A stretch of DNA of 64,000 nt from a bacterium (GTDB lineage: Bacteria; Planctomycetota; UBA8108; UBA1146): the NCBI GenBank assembly GCA_029976805.1, contig JAPOLY010000001.1, positions 57,240-121,239 on the forward strand. Direction: 5' to 3'. This document shows, one piece after another, positions 29,928 to 41,900 of the stretch. Each line of letters starts with the position of its first letter. The stretch's first letter is position 1. Below the pieces are notes generated by a model. The model had not been told where the DNA came from. It made no database searches and saw nothing but the letters and a program-made list of their open reading frames with translations. Both the position numbers and the translations under genes were made by a program.

Positions 29928-31112
29928 ATGGCGAAGGAAGTCTTCGTACGCGACAAGCCTCACTGCAACATTGGAACAATTGGTCACGTCGACCACGGAA
30001 AAACGACTTTGACTGCCGCGATCACGAACGTGCTCGCCGAGGCTGGCATGTCCGAGAAGAAGGCGTTCGACCAGATCGACAATGCCCCCGAGGAGAGGGA
30101 GCGTGGTATTACCATCGCGACCGCTCACGTGGAGTACCAGACCGAAGGTCGTCACTACGCTCACGTGGACTGTCCGGGCCACGCGGACTACGTCAAGAAC
30201 ATGATCACCGGTGCCGCCCAGATGGACGGCGCAATCCTGGTGGTTTCTGCTGCTGACGGTCCGATGCCCCAGACCCGCGAGCACATTCTTCTGGCTCGCC
30301 AGGTCGGCGTCCCGAAGATCGTGGTCTTCATGAACAAGGCCGACATGGTCGATGACGAAGAGCTTCTCGAGCTCGTCGAGATGGAGATCCGCGAGTTGCT
30401 GAGCAGCTACGAGTTCCCCGGTGATGACATTCCGATCATCAAGGGTTCCGCACTCAAGGCTCTCGAAGCACCGGGCAGCGATGCTGCAGCTCCGATTCTT
30501 GAGCTGATGAAGAACGTCGACGAGTACATCGACATTCCGGAGCGTGACTCCGAGAAGGATTTCCTCATGCCCGTGGAGGACGTGTTCTCCATCGAGGGAC
30601 GTGGAACCGTGGTGACCGGCCGTATCGAGCAGGGCATCGTCAAGACCGGCGACGAGATCGAAATCGTCGGAATCAAAGAGACCCAGACCACCACTTGCAC
30701 CGGAGTTGAGATGTTCCAGAAGACTCTCGACGAGGGTCAGGCCGGTGACAACGTCGGCGCTCTTCTTCGTGGAACCAAGAAGGACGAAGTGACCCGTGGT
30801 CAGGTGCTGGCCAAGCCCGGCAGCATCACTCCGCACACCAAGTTCGAGGCAGAGGTCTACATCCTCTCCAAGGACGAGGGTGGACGTCACTCTCCCTTCT
30901 TCAACGGTTACCGTCCCCAGTTCTACTTCCGGACCACTGACGTGACCGGAAACACTGAGGTGGTGGGCGCAGACATGTGCATGCCTGGTGACAATGCCAA
31001 GATCAACGTGACCTTGATTCAGCCCATCGCCATGGACGAGGGTCTCCGCTTCGCAATCCGCGAGGGCGGCAAGACCGTCGGTGCAGGCGTGGTGAGTAAA
31101 GTCATCGAGTAA
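29928..31112 (+). CDS. tuf: Elongation factor Tu
   Basis: [69 protein letters not shown]. Confidence 0.98.
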   Translation: MAKEVFVRDKPHCNIGTIGHVDHGKTTLTAAITNVLAEAGMSEKKAFDQIDNAPEERERGITIATAHVEYQTEGRHYAHVDCPGHADYVKNMITGAAQMDGAILVVSAADGPMPQTREHILLARQVGVPKIVVFMNKADMVDDEELLELVEMEIRELLSSYEFPGDDIPIIKGSALKALEAPGSDAAAPILELMKNVDEYIDIPERDSEKDFLMPVEDVFSIEGRGTVVTGRIEQGIVKTGDEIEIVGIKETQTTTCTGVEMFQKTLDEGQAGDNVGALLRGTKKDEVTRGQVLAKPGSITPHTKFEAEVYILSKDEGGRHSPFFNGYRPQFYFRTTDVTGNTEVVGADMCMPGDNAKINVTLIQPIAMDEGLRFAIREGGKTVGAGVVSKVIE

Positions 31113-31138
31113 GTCCGGCTTTGCCGGTGAGTTTGACC

Positions 31139-31175
31139 GGGAACGCCGTGGTGCCTTTTGGGTACCGCGGCGTTC
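31139..31175. other. GC-rich stem-loop downstream of tuf (possible terminator or processing site, no clear T-run)
   Basis: GGAACGCCGTGGT...ACCGCGGCGTTCC inverted repeat with one G-T pair. Confidence 0.6.
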
Positions 31176-31235
31176 CTGCTCCCCAAGTCGCTCCAGCCGG
31201 AGTGAATCGGGAGCGAAGCGGATCTGCACGACAAG

Positions 31236-31312
31236 AGGGCAGTAGCTCCAATTGGTAGAGCAGCGGATTCCAAATCCGCGGGTTGGGGGTTCGAGTCCCT
31301 CCTGCCCTGCCA
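31236..31312 (+). tRNA. tRNA-Trp(CCA)
   Basis: Acceptor AGGGCAG/CTGCCCT; anticodon loop TTCCAAA; 3' GCCA encoded. Confidence 0.95.
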
Positions 31313-31453
31313 ACCTTTGTTGCAGAGATGCAGAGTGTGATCGAGTTTTGAAAAAGCCTGCCAGGCAGGTCCTCAGTCCACCCCGGTGGGCTGCGAATCT
31401 TGCCGCGTCGTTGAACCGATCGCTTCGGCGATCCAGAGAGAGGGTCAGAGTCG

Positions 31454-31879
31454 ATGAGTTTTCGTCTCTACAAGGAGGGACAGGGCAAATGGGCACGAGG
31501 TGCTCTTGCCGTGATTCTTTTTGGCGTAGGTCTCTTCGCCGCCGTCTCCACCGCAGACTGGCTGGAAGGCAACGGTTATGGAGATGGGGATCTGTTTACG
31601 ATTCCCGGGATCGAATTCGGCGTTCAGGCGCGGGCGATCTACACCATTCTCGTGCTGTTGCCGTTTTTGCTGGCGGGCATCTGGTACTACAACAAACCCA
31701 GTCTCAGTGACTTCCTGATCGAGACGGAAGCGGAGCTGGAAAACAAGGTGACCTGGCCCACCCGCGATGAGACCACACGCAACTCTTTGGTCGTGTGTGT
31801 GACTGCGGTCATTATTTTGGGCTGGATCATGATGGCAGACGGATTGCTTCGCACTGTTCAGGGAGTGGTCTACGGATGA
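31454..31879 (+). CDS. secE: Preprotein translocase subunit SecE
   Basis: ENKVTWPTRDETTRNSLVVCVTAVIILGWIMMADGLL; position between tRNA-Trp and nusG. Confidence 0.88.
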   Translation: MSFRLYKEGQGKWARGALAVILFGVGLFAAVSTADWLEGNGYGDGDLFTIPGIEFGVQARAIYTILVLLPFLLAGIWYYNKPSLSDFLIETEAELENKVTWPTRDETTRNSLVVCVTAVIILGWIMMADGLLRTVQGVVYG

Positions 31880-32655
31880 TCGACGATTTCACCGACCACG
31901 AAGAGACGATGCCCGAGGGCGAGGAGACGGTCGCTACCGGTGGTGCCGGTGAGACCGAATCCGAATCGGTGCAAGAGGATCTTGCTGCTGGCGGTGCTGA
32001 CGATGCGATCGAAGATTCGGCGGATTCAGCAGAATCAGCAGAAGTGGAAGATTCCACTCCCGCTGCGGTGATGTCCGGCATCATCAAGCCGGAGGAATCA
32101 GACGACGACGAGATGGCCCATGAGTGGTACGTCGTCAAGGTGGCCAATGGTCGGGAGGATACCCTCTCGCGCAAGGTCGAAAGAAAACTGGCCCTGAGCG
32201 GTCTCGACAAGTACGTGCGGAGCATTGCCGTTCCGAAACAGAAGGTGATCGAGATCAAAGAGGGCAAGAAGCGGGTTCGGGAACAGAAACTCTATCAGGG
32301 ATACTTCTTCATGGAGTGTCAGTTGGTGGACGAGATCTGGTACCTCCTGCGTGAAGTTCAGGGAGTGGGATCCTTCGTAGGTGGAAAAGCCGCCGACAAG
32401 CCGATGCCGATGACCCCTGAAGAAGTCAGAAAATTGAGAGACATGATGGAGCAGCGCGAAAGTGAAGCCGCTCCGGAACTGAAAATTGACGTCAAGAAAA
32501 ATGATTCCGTCAAGGTCAAGGATGGTCCGTTCGAAAACTTCGAGGGTGTCGTCGAGGAGGTTCAGCCGAAGACCGGCAAGCTCCGTGTGATGGTCACTAT
32601 TTTCGGACAGGACACACCGGTCGACCTGGAATACTGGCAAGTAGAGAAAACCTGA
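31876..32655 (+). CDS. nusG: Transcription termination/antitermination protein NusG with acidic N-terminal extension
   Basis: EWYVVKVANGREDTLSRKVERKLALSG, YQGYFFMECQL, GVGSFVG; ATG 31876 overlaps secE stop. Alternative start ATG 32113. Confidence 0.92.
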   Translation: MIDDFTDHEETMPEGEETVATGGAGETESESVQEDLAAGGADDAIEDSADSAESAEVEDSTPAAVMSGIIKPEESDDDEMAHEWYVVKVANGREDTLSRKVERKLALSGLDKYVRSIAVPKQKVIEIKEGKKRVREQKLYQGYFFMECQLVDEIWYLLREVQGVGSFVGGKAADKPMPMTPEEVRKLRDMMEQRESEAAPELKIDVKKNDSVKVKDGPFENFEGVVEEVQPKTGKLRVMVTIFGQDTPVDLEYWQVEKT

Positions 32656-32735
32656 TCTCGATTTTATCGAGATCCCAGCGGGAGGGCGGGGTGCATGTCA
32701 TGCCCCGTTCGTTGACCGCAGGATAGGCAGAGATC

Positions 32736-33161
32736 ATGGCAAAAGAAGTCACAGGGCTGATCAAATTGCAGGTCCCTGGCGGGCAGGCTACGCCGGCACC
32801 GCCGGTGGGTCCGGCGCTGGGTCAGCATGGTGTGAACATTGGTGAGTTTGTTCAGCGTTTCAATGCTGATACAGCCAGTCAGCAGGGATTGATTATTCCT
32901 GTTGTCATCACGGTCTATAACGACCGCACCTTTGATCTGACCTTCAAGTCTCCCCCCGCAGCAGTGCTGATCAAAAAAGCCATTGGCCTCGACAAGGGTG
33001 CCAATGATCCCGGACATGAGGTGGTGGCAAAGATCACCAGCGATCAGGTCCGTGAGATTGCGGAAACCAAGAAGAATGACCTCAACGCTGCTTCCCTGGA
33101 AGCGGCCATGCTGATGATTGCAGGAACTGCACGGAGCATGGGAATAGAGGTGGAGGACTAA
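32736..33161 (+). CDS. rplK: 50S ribosomal protein L11
   Basis: [37 protein letters not shown]. Confidence 0.97.
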   Translation: MAKEVTGLIKLQVPGGQATPAPPVGPALGQHGVNIGEFVQRFNADTASQQGLIIPVVITVYNDRTFDLTFKSPPAAVLIKKAIGLDKGANDPGHEVVAKITSDQVREIAETKKNDLNAASLEAAMLMIAGTARSMGIEVED

Positions 33162-33847
33162 TGCCCAAGTTGAGCAAGAGACACTCTGGCAACAAGTCCA
33201 AGGTGGATCGCCAAACGGAAATGCCTTTGGCAGAAGCAGTCAAGACGGTGATGGGTTTCCAGAAAGCCAAGTTTGACGAAACCGTCGAGGTGGCTGTTCG
33301 TTTGGGAATCGATCCGCGACAGGGTACCCAGAACATTCGGGGCGCCTTCTCCCTTCCCCACGGAATCGGCAAGACGGTTCGAGTGATCGCCTTCGTCGAT
33401 GGCCCTGCTGCTGACGAAGCGAAAGCCGCTGGAGCCGCAGAAGTGGGAGGCGAGGAACTCGCCGCCAAAATCGAGGGTGGCTGGTTCGACTTCGATGTCG
33501 CCATCGCTCACCCGTCGATGATGCGATTCGTCGGAAAATTGGGAAAGGTTCTTGGTCCCCAGGGCAAGATGCCGACCCCTAAATCCGGAACCGTGACGAC
33601 GGACGTCGTGACCGCAGTTCAGGAGTTCGTGGCAGGTAAGATCGAATTCCGTAATGACGCCGGTGGCATTGTTCATGCTCCGGTCGGTCGCCGCAGTTTC
33701 GAAGAGAATCAGTTGGTGGAAAACGTTCAGGCGTTCGTTTCCCACATCGAGAAGTTGCGCCCGACATCGATCAAGGGCGTCTACATGAAGAAAGTCTTTA
33801 TCAAGTCAACGATGTCGCCCGCTGTGGCGATTCAGTTGGCGCAGTAG
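33161..33847 (+). CDS. rplA: 50S ribosomal protein L1
   Basis: [52 protein letters not shown]. Confidence 0.96.
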   Translation: MPKLSKRHSGNKSKVDRQTEMPLAEAVKTVMGFQKAKFDETVEVAVRLGIDPRQGTQNIRGAFSLPHGIGKTVRVIAFVDGPAADEAKAAGAAEVGGEELAAKIEGGWFDFDVAIAHPSMMRFVGKLGKVLGPQGKMPTPKSGTVTTDVVTAVQEFVAGKIEFRNDAGGIVHAPVGRRSFEENQLVENVQAFVSHIEKLRPTSIKGVYMKKVFIKSTMSPAVAIQLAQ

Positions 33848-33874
33848 GAGCCGCGAAGCTGGAAAGGAGGGCCC

Positions 33875-34405
33875 ATGGCCCGCAGGATGAAGGTGATGAT
33901 GACTCAGCAGTTGTCCAATCGCCTCGATGATTCCGGAGACGTGCTTCTGGTGGATTTCTCGGGATTGAATTCTTCCGAGGATTTCGGTGCGCGAAACAAA
34001 CTCCGTGAAGCGGGACTCAATATCAATGTCGTCAAAAACTCTCTCCTCAAGAGAGTGATGGACGAGAGTGGTCGTGAGTTCCCTGCTGAGACCTATTCCG
34101 GTCCCGTTGCCTTGATCAACGGAGACACGGATGCGATTACCGCAAGCAAGACGATTGCGGATATGCGCAAGGAACTGGGCAAGAAATTGCCGATCAAGGG
34201 AGGAGTCCTCGAGGGCTCCATTCTCGGACCCGAAGAAGCCGAGAAGTTGACGAAGATGCCAAGCGTTCAGGAAACGCAGGCAGCGGTCGTTTCCGCGATT
34301 GCCGGACCGCTGACTGGCCTGGTCGCCATTACTCAGAATCTGCTCACCGGGTTGCCCGGTGTTGTTCAGGCGATCGCTGACAAACAACGAGAAGAAGGGG
34401 AGTAG
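33875..34405 (+). CDS. rplJ: 50S ribosomal protein L10
   Basis: [44 protein letters not shown]; position. Confidence 0.93.
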   Translation: MARRMKVMMTQQLSNRLDDSGDVLLVDFSGLNSSEDFGARNKLREAGLNINVVKNSLLKRVMDESGREFPAETYSGPVALINGDTDAITASKTIADMRKELGKKLPIKGGVLEGSILGPEEAEKLTKMPSVQETQAAVVSAIAGPLTGLVAITQNLLTGLPGVVQAIADKQREEGE

Positions 34406-34410
34406 CTGAC

Positions 34411-34833
34411 ATGTCGGATGAAGCTGCAACCGAAGAAAAGGCACCGCCGAGCGAAAAGGTCGGAGCCATCATGGAGAGCATCAAGGGCCTTAGCGTCATG
34501 GAGCTCGTCGAGCTGAAGGACGTCCTTGAGGACGAGTTTGGCGTCAGCGCCGCCGCCATGCCCATGGGCATGCCGATGATGGCTGCTGGTGGAGACGGTG
34601 GCGGAGACGCTGCCGAGGAGAAGACCGATTTCGACGTCGTCCTGACCGGCGACGGTGGCAAGAAGGTCCCCGTGATCAAGGCCGTCCGCGGCATCACTGG
34701 TCTGGGACTGAAAGAAGCCAAAGAGTTGGTCGAGTCCGCACCCAAGGCCGTCAAGGAAGGCGTTCCGAAGGAAGAGGCCGAGAAGCTCAAGGCCGAACTC
34801 GAAGAAGCCGGTGCTTCGGTCGAACTCAAGTAG
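34411..34833 (+). CDS. rplL: 50S ribosomal protein L7/L12
   Basis: [61 protein letters not shown]. Confidence 0.97.
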   Translation: MSDEAATEEKAPPSEKVGAIMESIKGLSVMELVELKDVLEDEFGVSAAAMPMGMPMMAAGGDGGGDAAEEKTDFDVVLTGDGGKKVPVIKAVRGITGLGLKEAKELVESAPKAVKEGVPKEEAEKLKAELEEAGASVELK

Positions 34834-34873
34834 TGATCGCCAGTTCCAGGATTGCAAAGTTCTGAACACGTCG

Positions 34874-34896
34874 CCCATGAAGTGATTCTTCATGGG
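34874..34896 (+). promoter_or_regulatory. Stem-loop in rplL-rpoB spacer
   Basis: CCCATGAA-gtgattc-TTCATGGG. Confidence 0.65.
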
Positions 34897-34966
34897 ATAT
34901 CGGCGTTTATGGGTTATAGAGCAATTTTGGAAGTGTGTTAGCTGGGGAGCGTCCATGCGAGGGATG

Positions 34967-35042
34967 CCTCCCCGGGATTCGAAAGCCAGTGGTAGGCCCC
35001 GGGGGGAGTCCGGGTCTGGAAGGCTATCGAAAAGTCCCGGAC
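34967..35042 (+). promoter_or_regulatory. Two adjacent strong stem-loops upstream of rpoB
   Basis: CCTCCCCGGG...CCCCGGGGGGAG and GTCCGGG...CCCGGAC. Confidence 0.6.
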
Positions 35043-35212
35043 AGCCGTCAACGGGTTGTCCTAGCAGTCCATCTCGCTCGGAAACCCCTGGTTTCCGTCA
35101 TGAAGGTTTGCTGATCGAGGATGCATGGGTCGCATCCCCGGTCTCAGGGACTCGTGCGACTGACTTCACGAAGTATTTGTGATGGAAGCGCGCACGAAGG
35201 AAGCAGGTATCC

Positions 35213-38200
35213 ATGTCGCCTGAAGAAGCGATGGCCGTGGAGCACGGACCGAGACCAGCCAAGGTCTTTGGTAGTGGTCTGAGGGCTGTGCAAATTCCGA
35301 ATCTGATGGAGTTGCAGATCAATGCATACTCCCAGTTTCTGCAAAGGGATGTTCACTGGGCGGACCGGGACAACATTGGTCTCGAGTCGATCCTCCGTGA
35401 GATTTTCCCCATCAACAGTTACGACGAGTCGATCACCCTGACTTATCTGGGTTACGACCTCGGCAGTCCCCGTTACTCGGTCGATGAGTGCCGACAGCTC
35501 AAGCTGACCTACGGGGCCCCCTTCAAAATTCGCCTTCGCCTTGAGAAAGAGGGGGAGTCACTGGAGGAAGAGGTCTATCTCGGAGAGATTCCGCTGATGA
35601 TCGGTGGCGGTGAATTCATCGTCAACGGTTCCGAGCGCGTGATCGTCAGTCAGCTGCATCGCTCTCCCGGCGTGGACTTCAGCGAAGAGCTGCACACTGG
35701 CGACGTCAAGCTGCACTCGTGCCGGATTATTCCCGAGCGCGGATCCTGGGTCGAGTTCAACGTCACCAAAAAAGGTGCACTCTCGGTTCGGATCGACCAG
35801 AGCGGCAAGTTCCCTGCCTCGATGCTTCTGCGTGCCATGGACGAGGACTTTGGTTCCTCCACGGCTCTGCTTTCCATGTTCTATGAGCTGGAAACGGTCA
35901 AGGCAAAGACGGTCAAGGACATCGACAAGCTGATCGGAACAGAAGTCGACGGCGTGCGTACAGGCCGGGTGAGTGCCGAGGACATCCTCGACGCTGAAAC
36001 CGGCGAGGTTCTGCTCCACACCGGAGACGTCTTTACGGAAACCTTCCTCAACAGTTACTTCTCTGAGGACATGAACGCCAAGCGTGGTGGCAAGAGCAGT
36101 TTCAAGGTCTTGCCCGAGAGCTTTGACGACCTGTTCCTCAAAACGATTCGTGAAGACAACTCCATCGATCACGAAGACGCCCTGATCAAGATTTACACCC
36201 GCCTTCGCCCCGGCAACCCGCCACAGGTGGCCAAGGCCCGCGAGTTGTTCTTCGACAAATTCAAGAACGACGCCAAGTACCGTCTTGGCAAGGTCGGAAG
36301 ATTCCGCATCAACCGCAAATTCGGACTCGAGCTTCCGGAAGATGCCCAGGTGATTCAGAAGGAAGACATCCTCGAATCGATCTCCTACATCTTCAAGTTG
36401 CGCGATCGCCAGGGACAGTTGGACGATATCGACCATCTGGGTAACCGCCGTGTCAGAACCATCGAGGAACTGGCCGGGGACGAACTGCGCAAGGGCTTCC
36501 TGAAGCTCAAGCGTACCGTCCAGGAGCGGATGAGCATGATGGAGCCAGAGAACCTGACTCCCCGTTCTGTCATCAACTCGAAAACCATCTCCAGTGCCGT
36601 CGAGTTCTTCTTCGGTCGTGGTGAGCTTTCACAGGTGGTGGACCAGACCAACCCGCTTTCCCAGTTGACTCATGAGCGCCGTCTCAGTGCGTTGGGACCC
36701 GGTGGACTGAACCGGAAGCGTGCCGGCTTCGAAGTGCGAGACGTGCACATTTCCCACTATGGCAGGATCTGCCCGATCGAGACTCCCGAGGGAACCAACA
36801 TCGGTCTGATCTCCAGCCTCAGTGTGTTCGCCACCATCGACAAATACGGATTCCTGATTACGCCCTACTTCCCGGTGAAGAACGGTAAAGCTGATCTGTC
36901 CAAGACCGGGATCCGTTTCCTGCGTGCGGACGAAGAGGAAAACAAGTACCTCACTCCTGCGGACTCTCCGCTGGACGATACCGGCACGTTGATCGGTGAT
37001 CTGGTACTCGCTCGCTACAACGGTGAATTCATCATGGTGGAACCGGACAAGATCGAACTGATGGACGTTTCGTCCAAGCAGTTGATCGGTGTTTCGGCTG
37101 CCCTGATTCCTTTCCTCGAGCACGACGACGCAAACCGGGCCCTGATGGGATCGAACATGATGCGTCAGGCGGTGCCGTTGCTGCGCACCGATCCGCCACT
37201 GGTCGGAACCGGTATGGAAGAGCACGTCTCCAAATACTCGGGAATGGTGATGCGTGCGCCCAAGGATGGCACCGTGACCAGCGTCGATTCGACTCATATC
37301 GAGATCGACGGCGAGCGTCATGAGTTGCGCAAGTACCGCGGCCTCAACGAAAGAACCTGTCAGAACCAGCGCCCTTGTGTGATCCTCGATCAGAAGGTCA
37401 CCAAAGGGGATGTGATCGCTGACGGAGCGGCAACCGAGAATGGCATTCTGTCCCTCGGGCGTAACGTGCTCGTCGCCTTCATGTCATGGGACGGCTACAA
37501 CTTCGAGGATGCGATCATCGTCAGTGAGCAACTGGTTCGTGAGGATGTCTACACTTCGATTCACATCGATGAGTTTGAGATCGAAGTTCGCGAGACCAAA
37601 CTGGGTCGCGAAGAGTTTACCCGTGACATTCCCAACGTTTCCGAGCGCGTGCTCTCCAAGTTGGATGAGCGCGGAATCATCAAAACCGGAACCCAGGTGG
37701 TTCAGGGCGACATCCTTGTCGGCAAGGTGGTTCCCAAATCGAAGAGTGAGCTCTCTCCTGAGGAGAAGCTTCTTCACGCCATCTTTGGTCGTGCAGGTGA
37801 GGACGTCAAAAACGAATCCCTGACCGTTGGTTCGGGTGTCAAGGGCGTCGTCATCGGTTCGAAGAAGTTCTCCCGCAAAAATGAGATCACCCCGGAAGAT
37901 CGTCGTGAGATGAAGACGAAGATGGAGAAGCTGGAGACGGAAACGTACGACCAGATCATCTTCGAACTGGAATCTCTCCTGGGCGAAATTCGCGACGTCA
38001 CCGGCTCCTCTCCGAGGAACCCGGACACGGGTCGCGTCTTCAAGGCCGAGGAACTTTTCATGACGCGGAACGTGCACTCGGTCAAGATTGCACTTAACCC
38101 TGAGTTGTTCCTTGGATCTTCAGAGAGCAACAACCAGAAGATCAAGGATGCCCTCTTCCGTCGCTTCCAGAAGATGGAAGAACTGGAGGATTCCAGAAAC

Positions 38201-38977
38201 CGTGAGATCAACCGCATGACCCGTGGTGACGAACTTGCTCCGGGTGTCATTGAAATGGTCAAGGTTTGGGTCGCAACCAAGCGCAACCTTTCCGTCGGTG
38301 ACAAAATGGCGGGACGTCACGGTAACAAGGGTGTGATCTCGCGGATTCTTCCGTTGCAGGACCTGCCCTTCCTCGAAGACGGGCAAATGGTTGAGGTCAT
38401 CCTCAATCCGCTGGGTGTGCCTTCACGAATGAACCTCGGACAGATTCTCGAGACCCAGCTCGGTTGGGCTGCGGACAAACTGGGATACCGCGCGGTGACC
38501 CCCGTCTTCGACGGAGCCACCGAAGAAGAGATTCGTGACGAATTGACCAAGGCCGGACTGACCGACGACGGAAAGTCGGTGCTTTACGACGGCCGTACCG
38601 GTGAGCGTTTCGAGCAGAAGGTGACCGTTGGTCGCATGTACCTGCTCAAACTGCACCACCTGGTGGACGACAAGATTCATGCCCGAGCCACCGGGCCTTA
38701 CTCCCTCATTACGCAACAGCCGCTGGGAGGAAAGGCGAGGTTCGGAGGACAGAGATTCGGAGAGATGGAAGTGTGGGCGCTGGAAGCCTACGGTGCTGCA
38801 CACATCCTTCAGGAACTGCTGACGGCCAAGTCGGATGACGTCGACGGCAGGGCAAAAATCTACGAGTCGATGGTCAAGGGTGAAAACAGTCTGCAGGCAG
38901 GAACTCCTGTCTCCTTCGACGTTCTCACCAATGAGATCAAGGGCCTGGGTCTGAACCTCGAACTGGAAAAGAAGTGA
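35213..38977 (+). CDS. rpoB: RNA polymerase subunit beta
   Basis: [58 protein letters not shown]. Confidence 0.98.
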   Translation: MSPEEAMAVEHGPRPAKVFGSGLRAVQIPNLMELQINAYSQFLQRDVHWADRDNIGLESILREIFPINSYDESITLTYLGYDLGSPRYSVDECRQLKLTYGAPFKIRLRLEKEGESLEEEVYLGEIPLMIGGGEFIVNGSERVIVSQLHRSPGVDFSEELHTGDVKLHSCRIIPERGSWVEFNVTKKGALSVRIDQSGKFPASMLLRAMDEDFGSSTALLSMFYELETVKAKTVKDIDKLIGTEVDGVRTGRVSAEDILDAETGEVLLHTGDVFTETFLNSYFSEDMNAKRGGKSSFKVLPESFDDLFLKTIREDNSIDHEDALIKIYTRLRPGNPPQVAKARELFFDKFKNDAKYRLGKVGRFRINRKFGLELPEDAQVIQKEDILESISYIFKLRDRQGQLDDIDHLGNRRVRTIEELAGDELRKGFLKLKRTVQERMSMMEPENLTPRSVINSKTISSAVEFFFGRGELSQVVDQTNPLSQLTHERRLSALGPGGLNRKRAGFEVRDVHISHYGRICPIETPEGTNIGLISSLSVFATIDKYGFLITPYFPVKNGKADLSKTGIRFLRADEEENKYLTPADSPLDDTGTLIGDLVLARYNGEFIMVEPDKIELMDVSSKQLIGVSAALIPFLEHDDANRALMGSNMMRQAVPLLRTDPPLVGTGMEEHVSKYSGMVMRAPKDGTVTSVDSTHIEIDGERHELRKYRGLNERTCQNQRPCVILDQKVTKGDVIADGAATENGILSLGRNVLVAFMSWDGYNFEDAIIVSEQLVREDVYTSIHIDEFEIEVRETKLGREEFTRDIPNVSERVLSKLDERGIIKTGTQVVQGDILVGKVVPKSKSELSPEEKLLHAIFGRAGEDVKNESLTVGSGVKGVVIGSKKFSRKNEITPEDRREMKTKMEKLETETYDQIIFELESLLGEIRDVTGSSPRNPDTGRVFKAEELFMTRNVHSVKIALNPELFLGSSESNNQKIKDALFRRFQKMEELEDSRNREINRMTRGDELAPGVIEMVKVWVATKRNLSVGDKMAGRHGNKGVISRILPLQDLPFLEDGQMVEVILNPLGVPSRMNLGQILETQLGWAADKLGYRAVTPVFDGATEEEIRDELTKAGLTDDGKSVLYDGRTGERFEQKVTVGRMYLLKLHHLVDDKIHARATGPYSLITQQPLGGKARFGGQRFGEMEVWALEAYGAAHILQELLTAKSDDVDGRAKIYESMVKGENSLQAGTPVSFDVLTNEIKGLGLNLELEKK

Positions 38978-38981
38978 TCCA

Positions 38982-41900
38982 ATGATGGAACCCGTATACG
39001 ACAAGGTGAATGACTACGGAGCGGTCAACATCCGCCTCGCATCACCCACGGATATCCTCTCGTGGTCCCACGGAGAGGTGAAAAAGCCCGAGACCATCAA
39101 CTACCGGACCTACCGTCCGGAAAAAGATGGACTCTTCTGCGAGCGAATTTTCGGACCTGAAAAGGACTGGGAATGTGCCTGCGGAAAGTACAAGGGCATC
39201 AAGCACAAGGACATCATCTGTGACCGCTGTGGCGTCAAGGTGGCCCATTCCCGCGTCCGTCGCGAGCGCATGGGGCACATCAATCTCGCCGCACCCGTGG
39301 TTCACATTTGGTTCTTCAAGGCGATGCCATCCCGTCTGGGCAATCTGCTGGAACTGAAGACCACCCACCTCGAGCGGGTGATCTACTATCAGGACTACAT
39401 GGTTCTGGATCCGGGAGATACGCCTCTCAAGGAGAAGCAGCTTCTGAATGAAGAAGAGTACCGCTTCGCCCGCGAGAAGTACGGAGATGAGTTCGAGGCC
39501 GACATGGGAGCGGAAGCGATTCGCACCATGATTCGCAATCTTGATCTTCCTTCTCTCTTCGATGAGTTGAAGGAAGAGTACGAGACCACCCGTTCCAAGC
39601 AGAAGAAGGCAAGTTTGATTCGCCGTCTCGGAATTATCCGTACGGTGATCGAATCTGGCAACAAGCCGGAGTGGATGATTCTCGAAGCGGTTCCTGTGAT
39701 TCCGCCCGACCTTCGTCCTCTCGTTCTTCTGGAAAGCGGAAACTTTGCGACCAGTGATCTCAACGACCTTTACCGTCGTCTCATCAACCGCAACAACCGC
39801 TTGAAGAAGTTGCTCGATCTGAATGCACCTGAAGTGATCATTCGCAACGAGAAGCGAATGCTCCAGCATTCTGTTGATGCACTCTTTGACAACAACCGCT
39901 GCCGTCGTCCGGTTCTCGGTTCAAACAACCGTCCGCTCAAGTCCCTGACCGACATGATCAAGGGTAAGCAGGGACGTTTCCGTGAGAACCTCCTCGGTAA
40001 GCGTGTGGACTACTCCGCCCGTTCCGTGATTGCGGTTGGCCCGGAGTTGAAACTGCACCAGTGTGGATTGCCGAAGAAGATCGCTCTGGAGCTTTTCCAG
40101 CCCTTCATTATTCGCAGACTCAAGGAACTCGGTTATGCCGATACCATCAAGAGCGCGAAGAAGATGCTGGAGCGCAAGGACGATGAGGTTTGGGACATTC
40201 TTGAAGAAGTGACCCAGGGTCACCCTGTGATGCTGAACCGTGCGCCGACTCTTCACCGTATGGGAATCCAGGCTTTCGAGCCGGTATTGATCGAGGGTAA
40301 TGCAATCCTTGTTCACCCGCTGGTCTGCGAGGGTTTCAATGCGGACTTCGACGGTGACCAAATGGCCGTGCACCTGCCACTCTCCGTAGAAGCGCAGCTC
40401 GAAGCACAAAACCTGATGCTTTCGACCAACAACATCTTCTCGCCGGCACACGGTAACCCGATCATCGCACCTTCTCAGGATATCGTGATGGGTTGTTACT
40501 ACCTGACGGTCGCCAAGGAAGAAATGTTGGGGCACAACATCATTTTCTCGAGCCCTGAAGAGGTTCACACCGCACTCGGTGCCGGAAAGATTCACGGTCA
40601 TGCTCTGGCCAAGGTTCGCTTGCCGGAAGGCAAGGTGGTTTACAGCTCCTTCGGAAAAGTGGAATCACCAGACGAGTACGGCTTCTACCGGACGACGCCG
40701 AGTCGCATCATCTTTAATGATCTTCTCGATCATGAAGACATGCCGTTCTACAACTTCGCCCTCGCCAAGTCTGATCTGAAGTCGGTCATCGCTGACTGTT
40801 TCCGCATTCGTGGGCGCCGTGCCACCCTCAAGTTCCTTGATGACATGAAGGATCTGGGATTCAAGGCGGCCACCCGCTCCGGACTCTCCTTCAGCCTTGC
40901 TGACTTGAGAACCCCGGAACAGAAGCTCAATGAACTGGAGAAAACGCAGGGCCAGGTCGATCTGATTCAGCAGCGTCACCAGGATGGTGTGATCACCAAC
41001 GACGAGCGCAGTAGTCAGATCATCGACAAATGGACCCAAACCACCAACGTGGTCGGTGAGATGCTGATGCAGCGTCTCAAGGAAGACACTCGTCCAGGTG
41101 ATGAGTACGTCAATCCCATCTTCGTCATGGTGGATTCAGGCGCACGGGGATCCGTGACCCAGATCCGTCAGCTGGCGGGAATGCGCGGATTGATGGCGAA
41201 GCCCTCCGGTGAAATCATCGAGACTCCCATCAAGGCGTCTTTCCGTGAGGGACTGAAAGTTCTGGAGTACTTCTCCTCAACTCACGGTGCCCGTAAAGGT
41301 CTGGCTGATACTGCACTGAAGACCGCTGACTCCGGTTACCTGACCCGCAAACTTGCTGACGTCGCCCAGAATGTGGTCGTCAATGAGCTGGACTGCGGTA
41401 CTCGCAACGGGCTTTCCAAGAAGGCTCTCAAGCGTGGTGAAAAGGAAGCGATTCCGCTGGCCGCAAGGGTTCGCGGACGGACCTCCGTCACCGAAATCAA
41501 GGATCCGGTTTCTGGCGAAGTGGTCGTCGAGGCGGATGGCCTGATCACTCCGCAGATTGCAGACCGAATTCAGGATCTGGGGTACGAACGGATTCTCGTC
41601 CGCAGTCCCCTGACCTGCGACAGTCCTCTGGGAGTCTGTGCCAAGTGTTACGGCATGGACCTCTCCAGCGGTAAGCTGGTTGAGCAGGGTCTGGCAGTTG
41701 GAATCGTCGCGGCACAATCGATCGGTGAGCCGGGTACACAGCTGACGATGCGGACCTTCCACATCGGTGGTGTGGCCTCGAAGTCGGTTCAGGAATCTTC
41801 AGTCAAGGCGAACAATGCCGGTGAGATCGTCCTCAAAGAGGCCAATCACGTCGTCAACCAGGATGGCCAGGATGTGGTCATCAGCCGCCGTGGACTCTTG

